50,895 bases of DNA from JADKFD01 sp050250665 (GCA_050250665.1 JBFWOF010000049.1:1-50895), one strand, 5' to 3'; shown: positions 1 to 8,605, counted from the stretch's first letter. Numbers and translations are program-made. The notes: a model not told the origin generated them from the sequence alone.

Positions 1-5
1 CCTTT

Positions 6-388
6 GTAGTGCCGAGCTTGCTCGGCAGGGGTCTGCGGCTTTTCGGCTCCGACGCGAGAGCACAAGCCCGGCAGAAGCCGCGGAGCAAGCTCCGCTCTAC
101 CAAAGCGTCGGTGTACGAAGCTCTTGTAGTGCCGAGCTTGCTCGGCAAGGGTCTGCGGCTTTTCGCCACCGACGCAAGAGCACAAGCCCAGCAGAAGCAG
201 CGGAGCAAGCTCCGCTCTACCAAAGCATCGGTGTACGAGGCCTTTGTAGTGCCGAGCTTGCTCGGCAAGGGTCTGCGGCTTTTCGGCTCCGACGCGAGAG
301 CACAAGCCCGGCAGAAGCAGCGGAGCAAGCTCCGCTCTACCAAAGCGTCGGTGTACGAGGCCTTTGCAGTGCCGAGCTTGCTCGGCAA
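6..388. repeat. REP family B array, 120-bp period
   Basis: Three full units start at 6, 126 and 246 and a partial one at 366, an exact 120-bp period. Each unit opens with GTAG followed by the palindrome TGCCGAGCTTGCTCGGCA and closes about 95 bp later with the inverted palindrome GCGGAGCAAGCTCCGC followed by T-CTAC. Read from each end this is GTAG plus a stem-loop, the layout of a BIME made of two inverted REPs. The fourth unit keeps only the first palindrome and has GCAG instead of GTAG. The same family recurs at 40402-40693. The open frame running through it only reflects the 120-bp (40-codon) period and is not a gene. Nothing else is seen in 1-495. Confidence 0.85.
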
Positions 389-495
389 GGGTGTGCCCGT
401 GAAGTGTTCTCAGCACCTGAACGCTTTCGACCGCTTAACCCCACTCTCCTTCCTGCGGCGTTTTAGTCAGTGAACCCCAGCCGCAGGAGACGGCC

Positions 496-1263
496 ATGAC
501 CCCGCGTAAGCTCATATCACTGTTTGCCCTCGCAGCCGCTGTGTTGCCGACCTTTGCTCTGGCGCAGCGGGTCGAAGTCACGCTCGAGGATCGCACCCTC
601 AATCGCAGCATCCCGCTGATCCGTCACGACGGTCAGATGTACGCCGCCGGCGAGCCCGGACACCGCTACGCCATTCGCCTGAGCAATCGCACCGGCGAGC
701 GCGTCCTGGCCGTGGTCTCGGTCGACGGTGTCAATGTCGTCACCGGCCAGACCGCCAATCCGCAGCAATCCGGCTATGTGCTCGGGCCCTGGCAGAGCAC
801 GACAATCAACGGCTGGCGCAAGAACATGAGCGAAATCGCCGCCTTCAACTTCGCGCCGCTGCCGGAAAGCTATGCCGCACGCACCGGACGGCCCGACAAT
901 GTCGGCGTGATCGGCGTCGCGGTCTACAACGAGCGCCGCTTCATTCCGCAGTACCAGGAGCCCTACGAGATCTCCAAGAGCGCGCCATCGGCCCGCGATC
1001 AGGCTGCCGGCAGCCGCGCCCCTGAAGCCTACAGTGGCGAGAGCGAGAAGCGCCTGGGTACCGGCCACGGCGAGCGCGAGTGGTCCTACGCCCAGAGCAC
1101 CGAGTTCGTCCGCGCCAGCTCGCAGCCCAGTGAAATCAGCGCGATCTGGTACGACAGCCGTCGCAATCTGGTTGCCGCCGGGATCATGCCCCGAGTTCCG
1201 CGCTACTACGCCGGCCGCGGTGACGCCCGCCCCTTCCCGGGCTTTGTGCCTGATCCCTGGTAA
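496..1263 (+). CDS. Secreted protein of unknown function
   Basis: A 255-aa protein with a clear Sec signal peptide (MTPRK followed by a hydrophobic stretch to FALA-Q near residue 23), so it is probably periplasmic or secreted. The start is supported by AGGAG at 486-490. The middle (residues about 70-160) is rich in short beta-type segments and carries the strings VVSVDGVNVVTGQTA, QSGYVLGPW and RPDNVGVIGVAVYNE, which look like a conserved beta-sandwich core. The last 90 residues are low in hydrophobicity and rich in Ser, Arg and Pro. I do not recognise a characterised family. It stands alone between a REP array and its own terminator at 1288, so it is likely monocistronic. The gene is confident; function is unassigned. 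Confidence 0.8.
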   Translation: MTPRKLISLFALAAAVLPTFALAQRVEVTLEDRTLNRSIPLIRHDGQMYAAGEPGHRYAIRLSNRTGERVLAVVSVDGVNVVTGQTANPQQSGYVLGPWQSTTINGWRKNMSEIAAFNFAPLPESYAARTGRPDNVGVIGVAVYNERRFIPQYQEPYEISKSAPSARDQAAGSRAPEAYSGESEKRLGTGHGEREWSYAQSTEFVRASSQPSEISAIWYDSRRNLVAAGIMPRVPRYYAGRGDARPFPGFVPDPW

Positions 1264-1287
1264 GACCCGCGTTCCGGGTCACTACAA

Positions 1288-1313
1288 GGCGCCGCAGCGA
1301 TGCGGCGCCTTTC
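1288..1313 (+). terminator. Rho-independent terminator
   Basis: A perfect 9-bp stem GGCGCCGCA / TGCGGCGCC with a GCGA tetraloop lies 25 bp after the stop of the secreted protein and is followed by TTTCT. The T-run is short, but position and stem strength fit a terminator. Confidence 0.7.
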
Positions 1314-1320
1314 TGGTTGG

Positions 1321-1352
1321 CGGGGCACGGGGCACGGGGCACGGGGCACGGG
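1321..1352. repeat. GGGGCAC tandem heptamer
   Basis: About four copies of a 7-bp unit GGGGCAC. A shorter copy of the same unit lies at 9597-9613. The runs of four G separated by three bases make this a candidate G-quadruplex. Confidence 0.8.
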
Positions 1353-1377
1353 AAAAGGCTAAGGGTTTCGGGCTTTT

Positions 1378-1450
1378 GTAGGTCCAGACTCTGTCTGGAC
1401 GCTTCTCAAGCACCAGACCAGCAGCGTCCAGACAAGTCTGGACCCACCAG
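1378..1450. repeat. REP family E doublet
   Basis: GTAG is followed by the palindrome GTCCAGACTCTGTCTGGAC; an inverted partner GTCCAGACAAGTCTGGAC starts near 1428. Single arms of this family recur near 9644, 15168, 38957, 47766 and 49567. Confidence 0.8.
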
Positions 1451-1456
1451 AGCCCG

Positions 1457-1552
1457 CGTCATTGCGACCCCGGACTTGATCCGGGGGAAGCAATCCAGAA
1501 CTGGAGTCGCAGGTCCTGGATTGCTTCGTCGCTGCGCTCCTCGCAATGACGC
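1457..1552. repeat. Family F palindromic element (CGTCATTGCGA ends)
   Basis: The element begins CGTCATTGCGA and ends with its inverted copy TCGCAATGACG. Internal inverted pairs are GGAAGCAATCCAG / CTGGATTGCTTC and CCCCGGACTTGATCCGGGG. A second near-complete copy is at 24343-24439 and a half copy at 15114-15155. Similar CATTGCGAG...AGCAATCC elements are common in proteobacterial intergenic DNA. Confidence 0.85.
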
Positions 1553-1564
1553 CCGGGGTTTTGT

Positions 1565-1676
1565 CCCGAGTCCCGAGTCCCGAGTCCCGAGTCCCGAGTC
1601 CCGAGTCCCGAGTCCCGAGTCCCGAGTCCCGAGTCACGAGTCACGAGTTTCGAGTTTCGAGTTTCGAGTTTCGAGT
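1565..1676. repeat. 16-unit heptamer array (CCCGAGT and variants)
   Basis: Sixteen contiguous 7-bp units: ten CCCGAGT, then two CACGAGT, then four TTCGAGT. Variants are sorted in blocks rather than mixed. The array ends six bases before the stop codon of rsmI, so it lies directly at the 3' end of that gene. Short open frames through it are repeat artefacts. Confidence 0.95.
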
Positions 1677-1681
1677 CCCCC

Positions 1682-2515
1682 TCACCCCCCATACAGGGCC
1701 CGCTTGGGCGCCCCGGTATAGGCGGCCGCCACCTTGGCGGCGCGCGAGGGCGGCATTTCCTCGACCAGGAGGGCGTACAGGCGTTTGCCTTCGGCAATCA
1801 GCGCGGCATCGTCCTGGGCCGGGGCGCCGGCGATGATCAGCACGATTTCGCCGCGTTGCTGGTCGGCATCGGCGAGCACGCGGGCCTGCAGCTCGGCGAG
1901 GCTGCCGTCGAGCACGGTCTCGAAACGCTTGGTCAGTTCACGGCCGATGACGGCGCGGCGGTCGGCGCCAAAGACCTGCACGGCTGCCGCCAGGGTGTCG
2001 GCGATCCGATGCGGAGCTTCGTAGTAGATCAGGGTGCGGCTATCGGCGGCGACCGCCTGCAGCCGGGTCAGGCGCTCGCCGGCCTTGGCCGGCAGAAAGC
2101 CCTCGAAGCTGAAGCGATCGGTGGGCAGGCCGGAAACCGACAGCGCCGCGATCAGCGCACAGGGCCCCGGAATGGGCGATACCGCAAATCCGGCAGCGCG
2201 CACGGCGGCCACCAGGCGGTAGCCGGGGTCACTGATCAGTGGCGTGCCGGCATCGGAGATCAAGGCCAGTCGCTGGCCTTCGCGCAAGCGCTGCACCAGG
2301 GTCTGGGCACGCTCGCCCTCGTTGTGTTCGTGCACGGCCAGCATCGGTTTGGCGATGCCGGCATGGCGCAGCAGCACGCCGCTCTGGCGCGTGTCTTCCA
2401 CCAGAATTGCATCCACCGCATCCAGAACCTCGCGGGCGCGGGGCGAAAAATCGCCCAGATTTCCGATCGGCGTGGCCACGACATACAGTGTGGCCGGCGC
2501 AGTAACACTGTTCAT
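1682..2515 (-). CDS. rsmI: 16S rRNA (cytidine-1402 2'-O)-methyltransferase RsmI
   Basis: A 277-aa cytoplasmic SAM-dependent tetrapyrrole-methylase-fold enzyme that 2'-O-methylates C1402 of 16S rRNA, fine-tuning the decoding centre. The family signatures are all visible: LYVVATPIGNLGD at residues about 10-22, VEDTRQSG near 40, ISDAGTPLISDPG near 90 and PIPGPCALIAALSVSGLP near 120. Length fits the family (about 280 aa). It is divergent from lpoA across a 52-bp gap, the arrangement usual in gammaproteobacteria. The C terminus reaches right up to a heptamer array, and its last residues (ALYGG) may have been reshaped by that repeat. Assignment is confident. Confidence 0.95.
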   Translation of the reverse strand: MNSVTAPATLYVVATPIGNLGDFSPRAREVLDAVDAILVEDTRQSGVLLRHAGIAKPMLAVHEHNEGERAQTLVQRLREGQRLALISDAGTPLISDPGYRLVAAVRAAGFAVSPIPGPCALIAALSVSGLPTDRFSFEGFLPAKAGERLTRLQAVAADSRTLIYYEAPHRIADTLAAAVQVFGADRRAVIGRELTKRFETVLDGSLAELQARVLADADQQRGEIVLIIAGAPAQDDAALIAEGKRLYALLVEEMPPSRAAKVAAAYTGAPKRALYGG

Positions 2516-2567
2516 CTTTCCCCCAAGCTATGATGCGACGTTCATACCGCACGATAGCGCTTTGCTC

Positions 2568-4388
2568 ATGATCCCGATGTTGCCCCGCTCGCTACTGCTG
2601 ATGGCTCTGGCCATCGCCCTGGGTGCTTGCCAGCCCGCAGCTGTCCGGCAGACCGATCTGCCCAGCGAAATGGACGCGCAGACCCTGTATCTGCAGGGCG
2701 AATTCAGATCTGCTGCCCGGGCCTGGCTGGATCTGGCCAAAGCCAACCGTGGCGATCGCGCCCGCTACCAGGTGCGCGCGGCGGAGGCCTATCGCGAGGA
2801 AGGCGATGATGGCGCCATGCGCGCGCTGCTGGACGACATCGACCGCCGCAAGCTGCCGCCCGACGATCTGATGCGCATGGATCTGCTGCAGGCCGAGCTG
2901 GCGCTGGCGCAGGGCGATGCCGCCGGCGCGCTGGCGCTGTTGGCGACCCCGGATGGACGCATGCCGGAGGATCGGGCACCGCGCCTGTATGAATTGCGGG
3001 CACGCGCCCACGCCCAGCAGGGACAGGTGCTGGAGGCCATTGCCGACCGGGTGTCACTCGACGAGTTGCTGGCCGATGGCCCGGACAAGGCCGCCAATGC
3101 GGCCGAAATTCGGGCACTGGTCGGAGCCATGCCGGAGGACGAGTTGCGCCTGCGCCTGCGCCAGGCCGACCGCAATGATCCGCTGTACACATGGTTGCTG
3201 GCCGGCGCCCGCGCGCAGGCCGAGGCACGCGGCAATGGTGGCAGCTATGCCAGCGATATCGCCGCCACCCGGCCTCTGGAAGCGCAGGCACCTGCCATCG
3301 TGCTCAACGATGTCGAACGCGCCACCTACGGTCGGGTGGCCGTGTTGCTGCCCAATGGCGGCTCGCTGGCAGCGGCTGCGCGGGCCGTGCGCGAGGGTAT
3401 CTTCGCCGCCTATTTTGCCGACCCCAATCCGCGGCCGGCGCTGCGGGTCTATGACAGCGGCAACACCGTGGAAGAAACCATGGCCGCCTATCAGCAGGCC
3501 CTCGATGACGGCGCCGAACGCGTGCTTGGACCGATTTCGCGCGAAGCGGTGACCATGCTGTTCCAGAGCGACGTCACCCGCGTGCCGACGCTGGCCCTGA
3601 ACTACGCCGACGCCCCGGCCTTGCCGCCGCCGGGCAGCCTGCAGTTCGCCCTGCTGCCGGAAGAAGAGGCCGCGTCAGCGGCCGATCGCATGATTCAGCG
3701 CGGCTTGCGTCGAGCCCTCGTGCTGGTGCCCAGAGACGAGGTCGGCCAGCGTGCCGCCGCGGCCTTCGGCGAGCGCCTGCGCGCCCAGGGCGGCGTGGTC
3801 GCCGGTCAGGCGGAATACGATCCCTCGGCCGCCGACCAGTCGAACGAGATCCGCAAACTCACCGGTATCGAGCAGAGCCAGGCCCGCTTGCAATTCCTGC
3901 GCGGAATGCTGGGTGCCGATCTGAAGATGGATCCGACCCCGCGGGCGGATGTCGACGCGATCTTCCTGTTCGCCCGCAATGCCCAGGCGCGGATCCTGTT
4001 GCCGCAACTGAAGAGCCTGGAAGCCACGCGCTTCCCGATCCTGGCGACCAGCGCCATCTATGGCGGCAGCAACAGCAGCGATGACGTCGATCTCGATGGT
4101 GTGGAATTCAGCGAGGTGCCGTGGTTGCTCGGCGCCACCAATGAGCGCTCGATACCCAGCCGCTCCGATCTGGTGGCCCTGAAGACTGCCTCCGGTCCGG
4201 CAGCGCGGCTGTTTGCCTTCGGCATGGATGCCTACCGCCTGCTGCCGCATCTGGAGTGGCTGGAGCGCAATCCGGGTCGGCCGGTGATCGGTGCCACCGG
4301 CGCACTCAGCGCCGATCCCAATGGCCGCATTCGCCGCGAACCAGGCTGGGCGCGCTATACCGGCGCCAGCCCGAGACCGGTGGACTGA
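2568..4388 (+). CDS. lpoA: Penicillin-binding-protein activator LpoA/LppC lipoprotein
   Basis: A 606-aa outer-membrane lipoprotein predicted to activate the class A peptidoglycan synthase PBP1A from outside. The start at 2568 gives MIPMLPRSLLLMALAIALGAC, a signal peptide ending in a lipobox with the lipidated Cys at residue 20-21; longer upstream frames run into the rsmI promoter. The N-terminal part (about 30-250) is helical and TPR-like (repeated A..AY, LAQGDAAGALALL). The C-terminal part (about 260-580) resembles a type I periplasmic-binding fold: RVAVLLPNGGSLAAAARAVREG, then VLGPISREAVTMLF. The neighbours rsmI (divergent) and yraN (next downstream) match the canonical locus. Function in this organism is inferred from E. 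coli. Confidence 0.9.
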   Translation: MIPMLPRSLLLMALAIALGACQPAAVRQTDLPSEMDAQTLYLQGEFRSAARAWLDLAKANRGDRARYQVRAAEAYREEGDDGAMRALLDDIDRRKLPPDDLMRMDLLQAELALAQGDAAGALALLATPDGRMPEDRAPRLYELRARAHAQQGQVLEAIADRVSLDELLADGPDKAANAAEIRALVGAMPEDELRLRLRQADRNDPLYTWLLAGARAQAEARGNGGSYASDIAATRPLEAQAPAIVLNDVERATYGRVAVLLPNGGSLAAAARAVREGIFAAYFADPNPRPALRVYDSGNTVEETMAAYQQALDDGAERVLGPISREAVTMLFQSDVTRVPTLALNYADAPALPPPGSLQFALLPEEEAASAADRMIQRGLRRALVLVPRDEVGQRAAAAFGERLRAQGGVVAGQAEYDPSAADQSNEIRKLTGIEQSQARLQFLRGMLGADLKMDPTPRADVDAIFLFARNAQARILLPQLKSLEATRFPILATSAIYGGSNSSDDVDLDGVEFSEVPWLLGATNERSIPSRSDLVALKTASGPAARLFAFGMDAYRLLPHLEWLERNPGRPVIGATGALSADPNGRIRREPGWARYTGASPRPVD

Positions 4389-4389
4389 A

Positions 4390-4854
4390 GTGCTGCAGGC
4401 CCTCGCCGACCGCTGGCGCGCCCGTGTTCTGGCCTTGCTGGGACAGGGCGCGCGAGGGCACGAGGGCGGTGAGGCGCGAGGGCACGAGAATGCGGCCACC
4501 GGCGCGGTTGGGGCGGCAGCGGAGTCTGAGGCTCTGACGCATTTGCAGGCCGCTGGTCTGAAGCTGTTGGCGCGCAATTTCCTGGCTCGCGGTGGCGAGC
4601 TCGATCTGGTCATGGCCGATGACGATTGCGTGGTCTTTGTCGAAGTGCGCTTTCGCGCCCAGGGCAGCCATGGTGACGGTCTGGACAGTGTCTCGACCAG
4701 CAAGCAGAAGAAGCTGATCGCAGCTGCGCGCCAGTTCCTGGCGGACCATCCCCGCTACGCGCGCCGGCCGACCCGATTTGACGTGGTGGCGCTGGGCGCT
4801 GGCGGATTGCGCTGGGTGCGCAATGCCTTCGTGCTGGATGGATCAGGCTGGTGA
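4390..4854 (+). CDS. yraN: YraN/UPF0102 family nuclease-like protein
   Basis: A 154-aa protein of the YraN family, which has a restriction-endonuclease-like fold; its role is not established. The core is intact: ARNFLARGGELDLVMADDD (the GE-x-D motif), VVFVEVRFR (E-x-K/R position) and RFDVVAL. I chose GTG at 4390, one base after the lpoA stop, so it is cotranscribed; longer frames overlap lpoA. Odd feature: before the usual N-terminal helix (GAAAESEALTHLQ) there is an extra Gly/Arg/His/Glu stretch encoded by a near-duplicate of GCGAGGGCACGAG (about 4450-4490), resembling the GGGCACG simple repeats found between genes. The family member is clear; the N-terminal insertion probably arose from repeat expansion. 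Confidence 0.85.
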   Translation: MLQALADRWRARVLALLGQGARGHEGGEARGHENAATGAVGAAAESEALTHLQAAGLKLLARNFLARGGELDLVMADDDCVVFVEVRFRAQGSHGDGLDSVSTSKQKKLIAAARQFLADHPRYARRPTRFDVVALGAGGLRWVRNAFVLDGSGW

Positions 4855-6224
4855 AGCCGCTGCCACAAGGGTTGCGCGATGCGCTGCCGGCGACGGCGCT
4901 GCTCAGCGATGCCGCCAGCTGCGCGGTCTACGGCTTCGACAATTCCAAACGCCACGGCCCGGTGCTGGCAGTCGCGCTGCCCGACAGCGAAGCTCAGGTG
5001 CAGGCGCTGGTGCGCGCCTGTGCCGCCGAGCGCCTGCCGATAGTCGCCCGCGGTCGGGGTACCGCGACCACCGGCGCCGCGGTGCCGCTGGCGCCCAGTG
5101 TGGTGGTCTGTTTCGAGCGCATGCAACGCATCGTCCATATTGCCCCGGGTGACCGCTATGCCCAGGTGGAACCCGGCGTCATCAACGGCGATCTGCAGCG
5201 GGCGCTGGCCGGACACGGATTCTTCTGGCCGCCGGACCCCACCAGTGCGCCCTACTCCACCGTCGGCGGCAATCTGGCCTGCAATGCCGGTGGTCCGCGC
5301 ACCGTCAAGTACGGCGCCTGCCGCGACAATATCCTCGGCCTGCGCTTTGTCTCCGGCAGCGGCGAACTGATCGTCTGCGGCAGTTTCACCAGCAAGGGCG
5401 CGGTGGCCTATGACCTGACGCGCTTGCTGGTGGGCTCCGAGGGCACGCTCGGCCTGATCACCCAGGCCACGCTGAAGCTGACCCCCTTGCCGCAGGCGCG
5501 CGCCGGACTGCGCGCCCTCTACGACTCCATCGACAGCGCCGCCGCGGCGGTGTCGCGACTGATGGCGCAGGCCGCCACACCGTCGGCGCTGGAGTTCATG
5601 GATGCCAAGGCGATCGAACTGGTGCGCAGCCGGGCCGGGTTGGCACTGCCCGAATCAGCACAGGCCTTGCTGCTGATCGAAGCCGATGGTTCCCGAGTTG
5701 CGCTGGCAGACACGGTGGCGGCGATTGCTGCAACGGCTCAGGGTCCCGGCTGTCTGGAGCTGCGACAAGCCAGCGACGAGACCGAACAGCAGGAGCTGTG
5801 GGCCGCGCGCAAGGCGCTCTCGCCCATCCTGCGCACACTGGCGCCGCGCAAGATCAACGAGGACGTGGTGGTGCCGGTCACGCGGCTGCCGGAACTGACC
5901 CGCGGATTGCAGCGGCTAGGCGAGCAGCATCAGACCCTGATCGTCTGCTTCGGCCATGCCGGAAACGGCAATCTGCACGTCAACCTGCTCTACGATCCCG
6001 CCGCCGGCGATGCCGAAATCCGCGCCCGCAACTGCCTCAGCGCCGTCTTCGATCTGGTGATCTCACTGGACGGCACGCTCTCGGGCGAACACGGAATCGG
6101 TATCGACAAGCGGGACTTCCTGCCACGGGCCATGCCGGCCGAAACCCTGAGCCTGATGCGCGCGATCAAGGCCCAGTTCGACCCGCACGGGATTCTCAAT
6201 CCGGGCAAGGTATTGCCGGGTTAG
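4851..6224 (+). CDS. FAD-linked oxidase, GlcD / D-lactate dehydrogenase type
   Basis: A 457-aa flavoprotein of the FAD_binding_4 / FAD-oxidase-C family that oxidises a 2-hydroxy acid such as glycolate, D-lactate or D-2-hydroxyglutarate. The FAD PCMH domain occupies about residues 35-215 (ARGRGTATTGAAVPL; PDPTSAPYSTVGGNLACNAGG). The substrate cap and C terminus show FGHAGNGNLHVNLLYDP, SGEHGIGIDKRDFLP and the terminal FDPHGILNPGKVLPG. It starts with GTG at 4851, overlapping the yraN stop in GTGA, so translation is coupled to the lpoA-yraN unit. There is no signal peptide, so it is probably cytoplasmic or peripheral. The exact substrate cannot be read from the sequence. A heptamer repeat follows the stop immediately. 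Confidence 0.85.
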   Translation: MKPLPQGLRDALPATALLSDAASCAVYGFDNSKRHGPVLAVALPDSEAQVQALVRACAAERLPIVARGRGTATTGAAVPLAPSVVVCFERMQRIVHIAPGDRYAQVEPGVINGDLQRALAGHGFFWPPDPTSAPYSTVGGNLACNAGGPRTVKYGACRDNILGLRFVSGSGELIVCGSFTSKGAVAYDLTRLLVGSEGTLGLITQATLKLTPLPQARAGLRALYDSIDSAAAAVSRLMAQAATPSALEFMDAKAIELVRSRAGLALPESAQALLLIEADGSRVALADTVAAIAATAQGPGCLELRQASDETEQQELWAARKALSPILRTLAPRKINEDVVVPVTRLPELTRGLQRLGEQHQTLIVCFGHAGNGNLHVNLLYDPAAGDAEIRARNCLSAVFDLVISLDGTLSGEHGIGIDKRDFLPRAMPAETLSLMRAIKAQFDPHGILNPGKVLPG

Positions 6225-6226
6225 AA

Positions 6227-6260
6227 GCTGGTTGCTGGTTGCTGGTTGTTGGTTGCTGGT
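6227..6260. repeat. GGTTGCT/GGTTGTT heptamer array
   Basis: About five 7-bp units directly after the stop codon of the FAD oxidase. The same unit family occurs at 38648-38723 and 50489-50508. Confidence 0.85.
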
Positions 6261-6310
6261 GCTGGTAATGCGCCGATGTTGGCCGCGAGCGACGACGTCA
6301 CCGCCAGGCT

Positions 6311-6498
6311 GTGGGAGCGGATTCATCCGCGATGGCTCTTGTGGTTGGTCGCAAAGCGCACGTTCCCGCAACAAGCAATTGGAGGTAGGTCACGTTGACC
6401 CGGAGGGTCTACGTGACAGCTAGGCTGTCGGAGCGGATTCATCCGCGATGGCTCTTGCAGTCCGTCCAAGAGCATCGCGGATGAATCCGCTCCCACAG
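6311..6498. repeat. REP cluster: family C x3 and family A x1
   Basis: Three family C arms (GAGCGGATTCATCCGCGATG): one at 6311-6340 headed GTGG, then a convergent inverted pair at 6428-6498. Between them at 6385-6417 lies a single family A hairpin: GTAG, basal stem GTCACGT/ACGTGAC, apical stem GACCC/GGGTC, loop GGA. The whole gap 6225-6502 is repeat; no gene is seen. Confidence 0.8.
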
Positions 6499-6502
6499 GT
6501 GC

Positions 6503-8605
6503 TCACGGCAGGATCTCCAGACGGTTGCCGGCACCGTTCAGGCTGCGCGCCAGCGTGATCCACAGCTCGTTCGAGCCGGGCCGCAGCGAGGGCAGATAGT
6601 CCACGTCCAGGGCCAGCACGACGCCGTTGAGACGTACCACGCTGGGGAAGCTGACGGCGGTCCAGTTGCTGACGATGATCAGCGGCTGGACCAGACTGCC
6701 ACCGGCCAGTGCAAAGTTGGCATCCAGACGATTGCCGATGGCGCTGAAGGCCCAGGCGCCACGGACATGATTCCAGCCGGCAGGACTGTAGTTGACCGTG
6801 TCGGGTCGGGCGACTCCTGCGGGGCCGCTGGTGTCGACGCTGCCGATGATGGTGCTGACCGTGGTGTTCTGCACCGTTTCCAGTTCTGCCACCTGGGCGC
6901 CGACCGGGTCCAGGCTGTGGCGATCAAGCACCACCCAGGTGGCGTAGCTCTTGCGCGGCCAGCCGCTGGCCGTGGCATTGGCCAGGGGCCCACCATAAAA
7001 GGCGCTGCCATGCACGAAGTAGCTCTGCTGACCGAGCCAGCCAAAGTTGGCGCCCCAGGCCAGTCGGGTGTTGTTGGTGCTGCTGGCGCCGAACAATGAA
7101 TAGTTGATCGACTGATAGGGCCAGTTGAAATCGCAGGGCATGCGGTAGTTGTTGCCGAACACGGTGCATGCCAGCCCGGCGGCGCTGGTGCTGTTCCAGC
7201 GATCGGTGCCGAAATAGCCGCCAGCATCCTGCTGGGTGATGGTCTGGGTCTGCACGGTGCCCATGGTGGCATCGACCGCCGTGGTCCAGAGTTTCACATA
7301 GGGCACGGTGTTGGGCTGATTCCAGGTCCATGGACTGTCGAAGGTGACCGGATTGCTGGTGGATGCAAACTTGTAGCGATCGCCCCAGCCGACTCCGGCA
7401 ATGACACTGTGCGCCGCCACGTTGGCACTGCCGTCGAACAGCATCTCGCCATAGGGCGCCCGGGTGTCGTCCTCCAGCGCATCGACCGGCACGGCATTGG
7501 GCAGTGCGCCGGTCAGATCCCAGGTCATGGCCCACAGCGGGTGATCGCGGCCGTTGGCGATCACCCACTCGATGGTCACCGGCACCTGGTACTGGGTATT
7601 GGGTGGATTCGCGGTGGTCCGCGAATAGCGCGGATAGCGCTGGGTGAAGCGCAGGATGGCGTGGTGCCGGCCTTCGAAGACGCGCTCGAACTGTCCGCTG
7701 AAGCCATGCCCCAGCGGCGAATCATCATTGCCACCGATCCCGCTGGTGCCCTCGGCCCGGTGACTGACGATGTAGCCGAAGCCACCGGCGAACTGGTTGG
7801 TGGCGCGAACGATGCGGGTGCCGCCGGGCGTCTGGTAGCGATATTCCCAGAGCTCGCCACCGCGCTGACCCTGTGGCCCGATCTGGCCGTCGTTGTGCGC
7901 CAGCAGCGCCACCCGCGGCTGATTGTTGTGATCGCGCCAGGTGTAGCGATCGCCGAGCATGCCGCCGACGGTCTGATCGCGCTCGATCTGCAGGGCACTG
8001 GCCGGCGGTGGCGGAATGCCGCCCCCTTCAAAGCCGTTGGCGAACAGCAGATTGCCGCCGCCCCCCGAGGGCGGCTCCAGGCTGATGCTGTCGACATAGA
8101 GCACCGGCTGGGCACCGGCGATATCCGACTGCAGATCGATGCGGTCATAGCTGCCGCTATAGCTCAGCGGTGGCTGGGTGATCTGTACCAGCACCTCGCG
8201 CCACTCATTGGCGGCAATGGCGCCACCGCTGATGTAGCTATCGAGTTCGGCATTGGCCACCGATGTGCTGTTGCCACCGGCGTCGGTGGTCTGCAGATAG
8301 ATGCGCAGCTGCTGTCCGCCGCTGGCGCCACCATGCACGAACAGGCGGATGGTCGGATAGGCGACCGTCGAATAATCGATATTGATGTTGGCCATGCCGA
8401 TGGCATTGAAGTCGTTGCCGGTGAAGGCTATCGATGCCGCACCCGCCTGCACCGGCGCCGGGTTGGCGAAATTCGGCGCCGGCGCGCCGAAGGAGTAGTC
8501 GGCGAAGCCGCTTTGCAGGGAGTCGGTGTAGACCGGTACGGACTGGGCTGGCGCTAGCCCCGCGAGCAGCAGACACCACAGCGCAGCCATCAGGCGAACG
8601 GCCAT
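6503..8605 (-). CDS. Large secreted protein of unknown function with internal GFE linker
   Basis: A 700-aa protein with a signal peptide (MAVRLMAALWCLLLAGLAPAQS). Residues about 23-180 look like a carbohydrate-binding-module jelly roll (DSLQSGFADYSF at the start, VLYVDSISLEP at the end). A short Gly-rich linker contains LLFANGFEGG and then PPPP near residue 190. The remaining 500 residues have many Trp and Tyr and a beta-rich look (TVEWVIANGRDHPLWAMTWDL, WGANFGWLGQQSYFVHG), compatible with a polysaccharide-active or carbohydrate-binding enzyme, but I recognise no catalytic signature. It is monocistronic, bounded by REPs at the 3' side and a 125-bp gap at the 5' side. Protein reality is high; function unknown. 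Confidence 0.75.
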   Translation of the reverse strand: MAVRLMAALWCLLLAGLAPAQSVPVYTDSLQSGFADYSFGAPAPNFANPAPVQAGAASIAFTGNDFNAIGMANINIDYSTVAYPTIRLFVHGGASGGQQLRIYLQTTDAGGNSTSVANAELDSYISGGAIAANEWREVLVQITQPPLSYSGSYDRIDLQSDIAGAQPVLYVDSISLEPPSGGGGNLLFANGFEGGGIPPPPASALQIERDQTVGGMLGDRYTWRDHNNQPRVALLAHNDGQIGPQGQRGGELWEYRYQTPGGTRIVRATNQFAGGFGYIVSHRAEGTSGIGGNDDSPLGHGFSGQFERVFEGRHHAILRFTQRYPRYSRTTANPPNTQYQVPVTIEWVIANGRDHPLWAMTWDLTGALPNAVPVDALEDDTRAPYGEMLFDGSANVAAHSVIAGVGWGDRYKFASTSNPVTFDSPWTWNQPNTVPYVKLWTTAVDATMGTVQTQTITQQDAGGYFGTDRWNSTSAAGLACTVFGNNYRMPCDFNWPYQSINYSLFGASSTNNTRLAWGANFGWLGQQSYFVHGSAFYGGPLANATASGWPRKSYATWVVLDRHSLDPVGAQVAELETVQNTTVSTIIGSVDTSGPAGVARPDTVNYSPAGWNHVRGAWAFSAIGNRLDANFALAGGSLVQPLIIVSNWTAVSFPSVVRLNGVVLALDVDYLPSLRPGSNELWITLARSLNGAGNRLEILP

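Noticed and set aside
6..388. CRISPR-like periodic repeats (also 23097-23425 and 47992-48204)
   Set aside because: Units are long inverted palindromes with conserved interiors rather than short direct repeats separated by unique spacers, and no cas genes are present.
9..473. 154-aa plus-strand open frame with internal protein repeats
   Set aside because: It is a translation of the 120-bp REP family B array (period divisible by 3), with no ribosome binding site.
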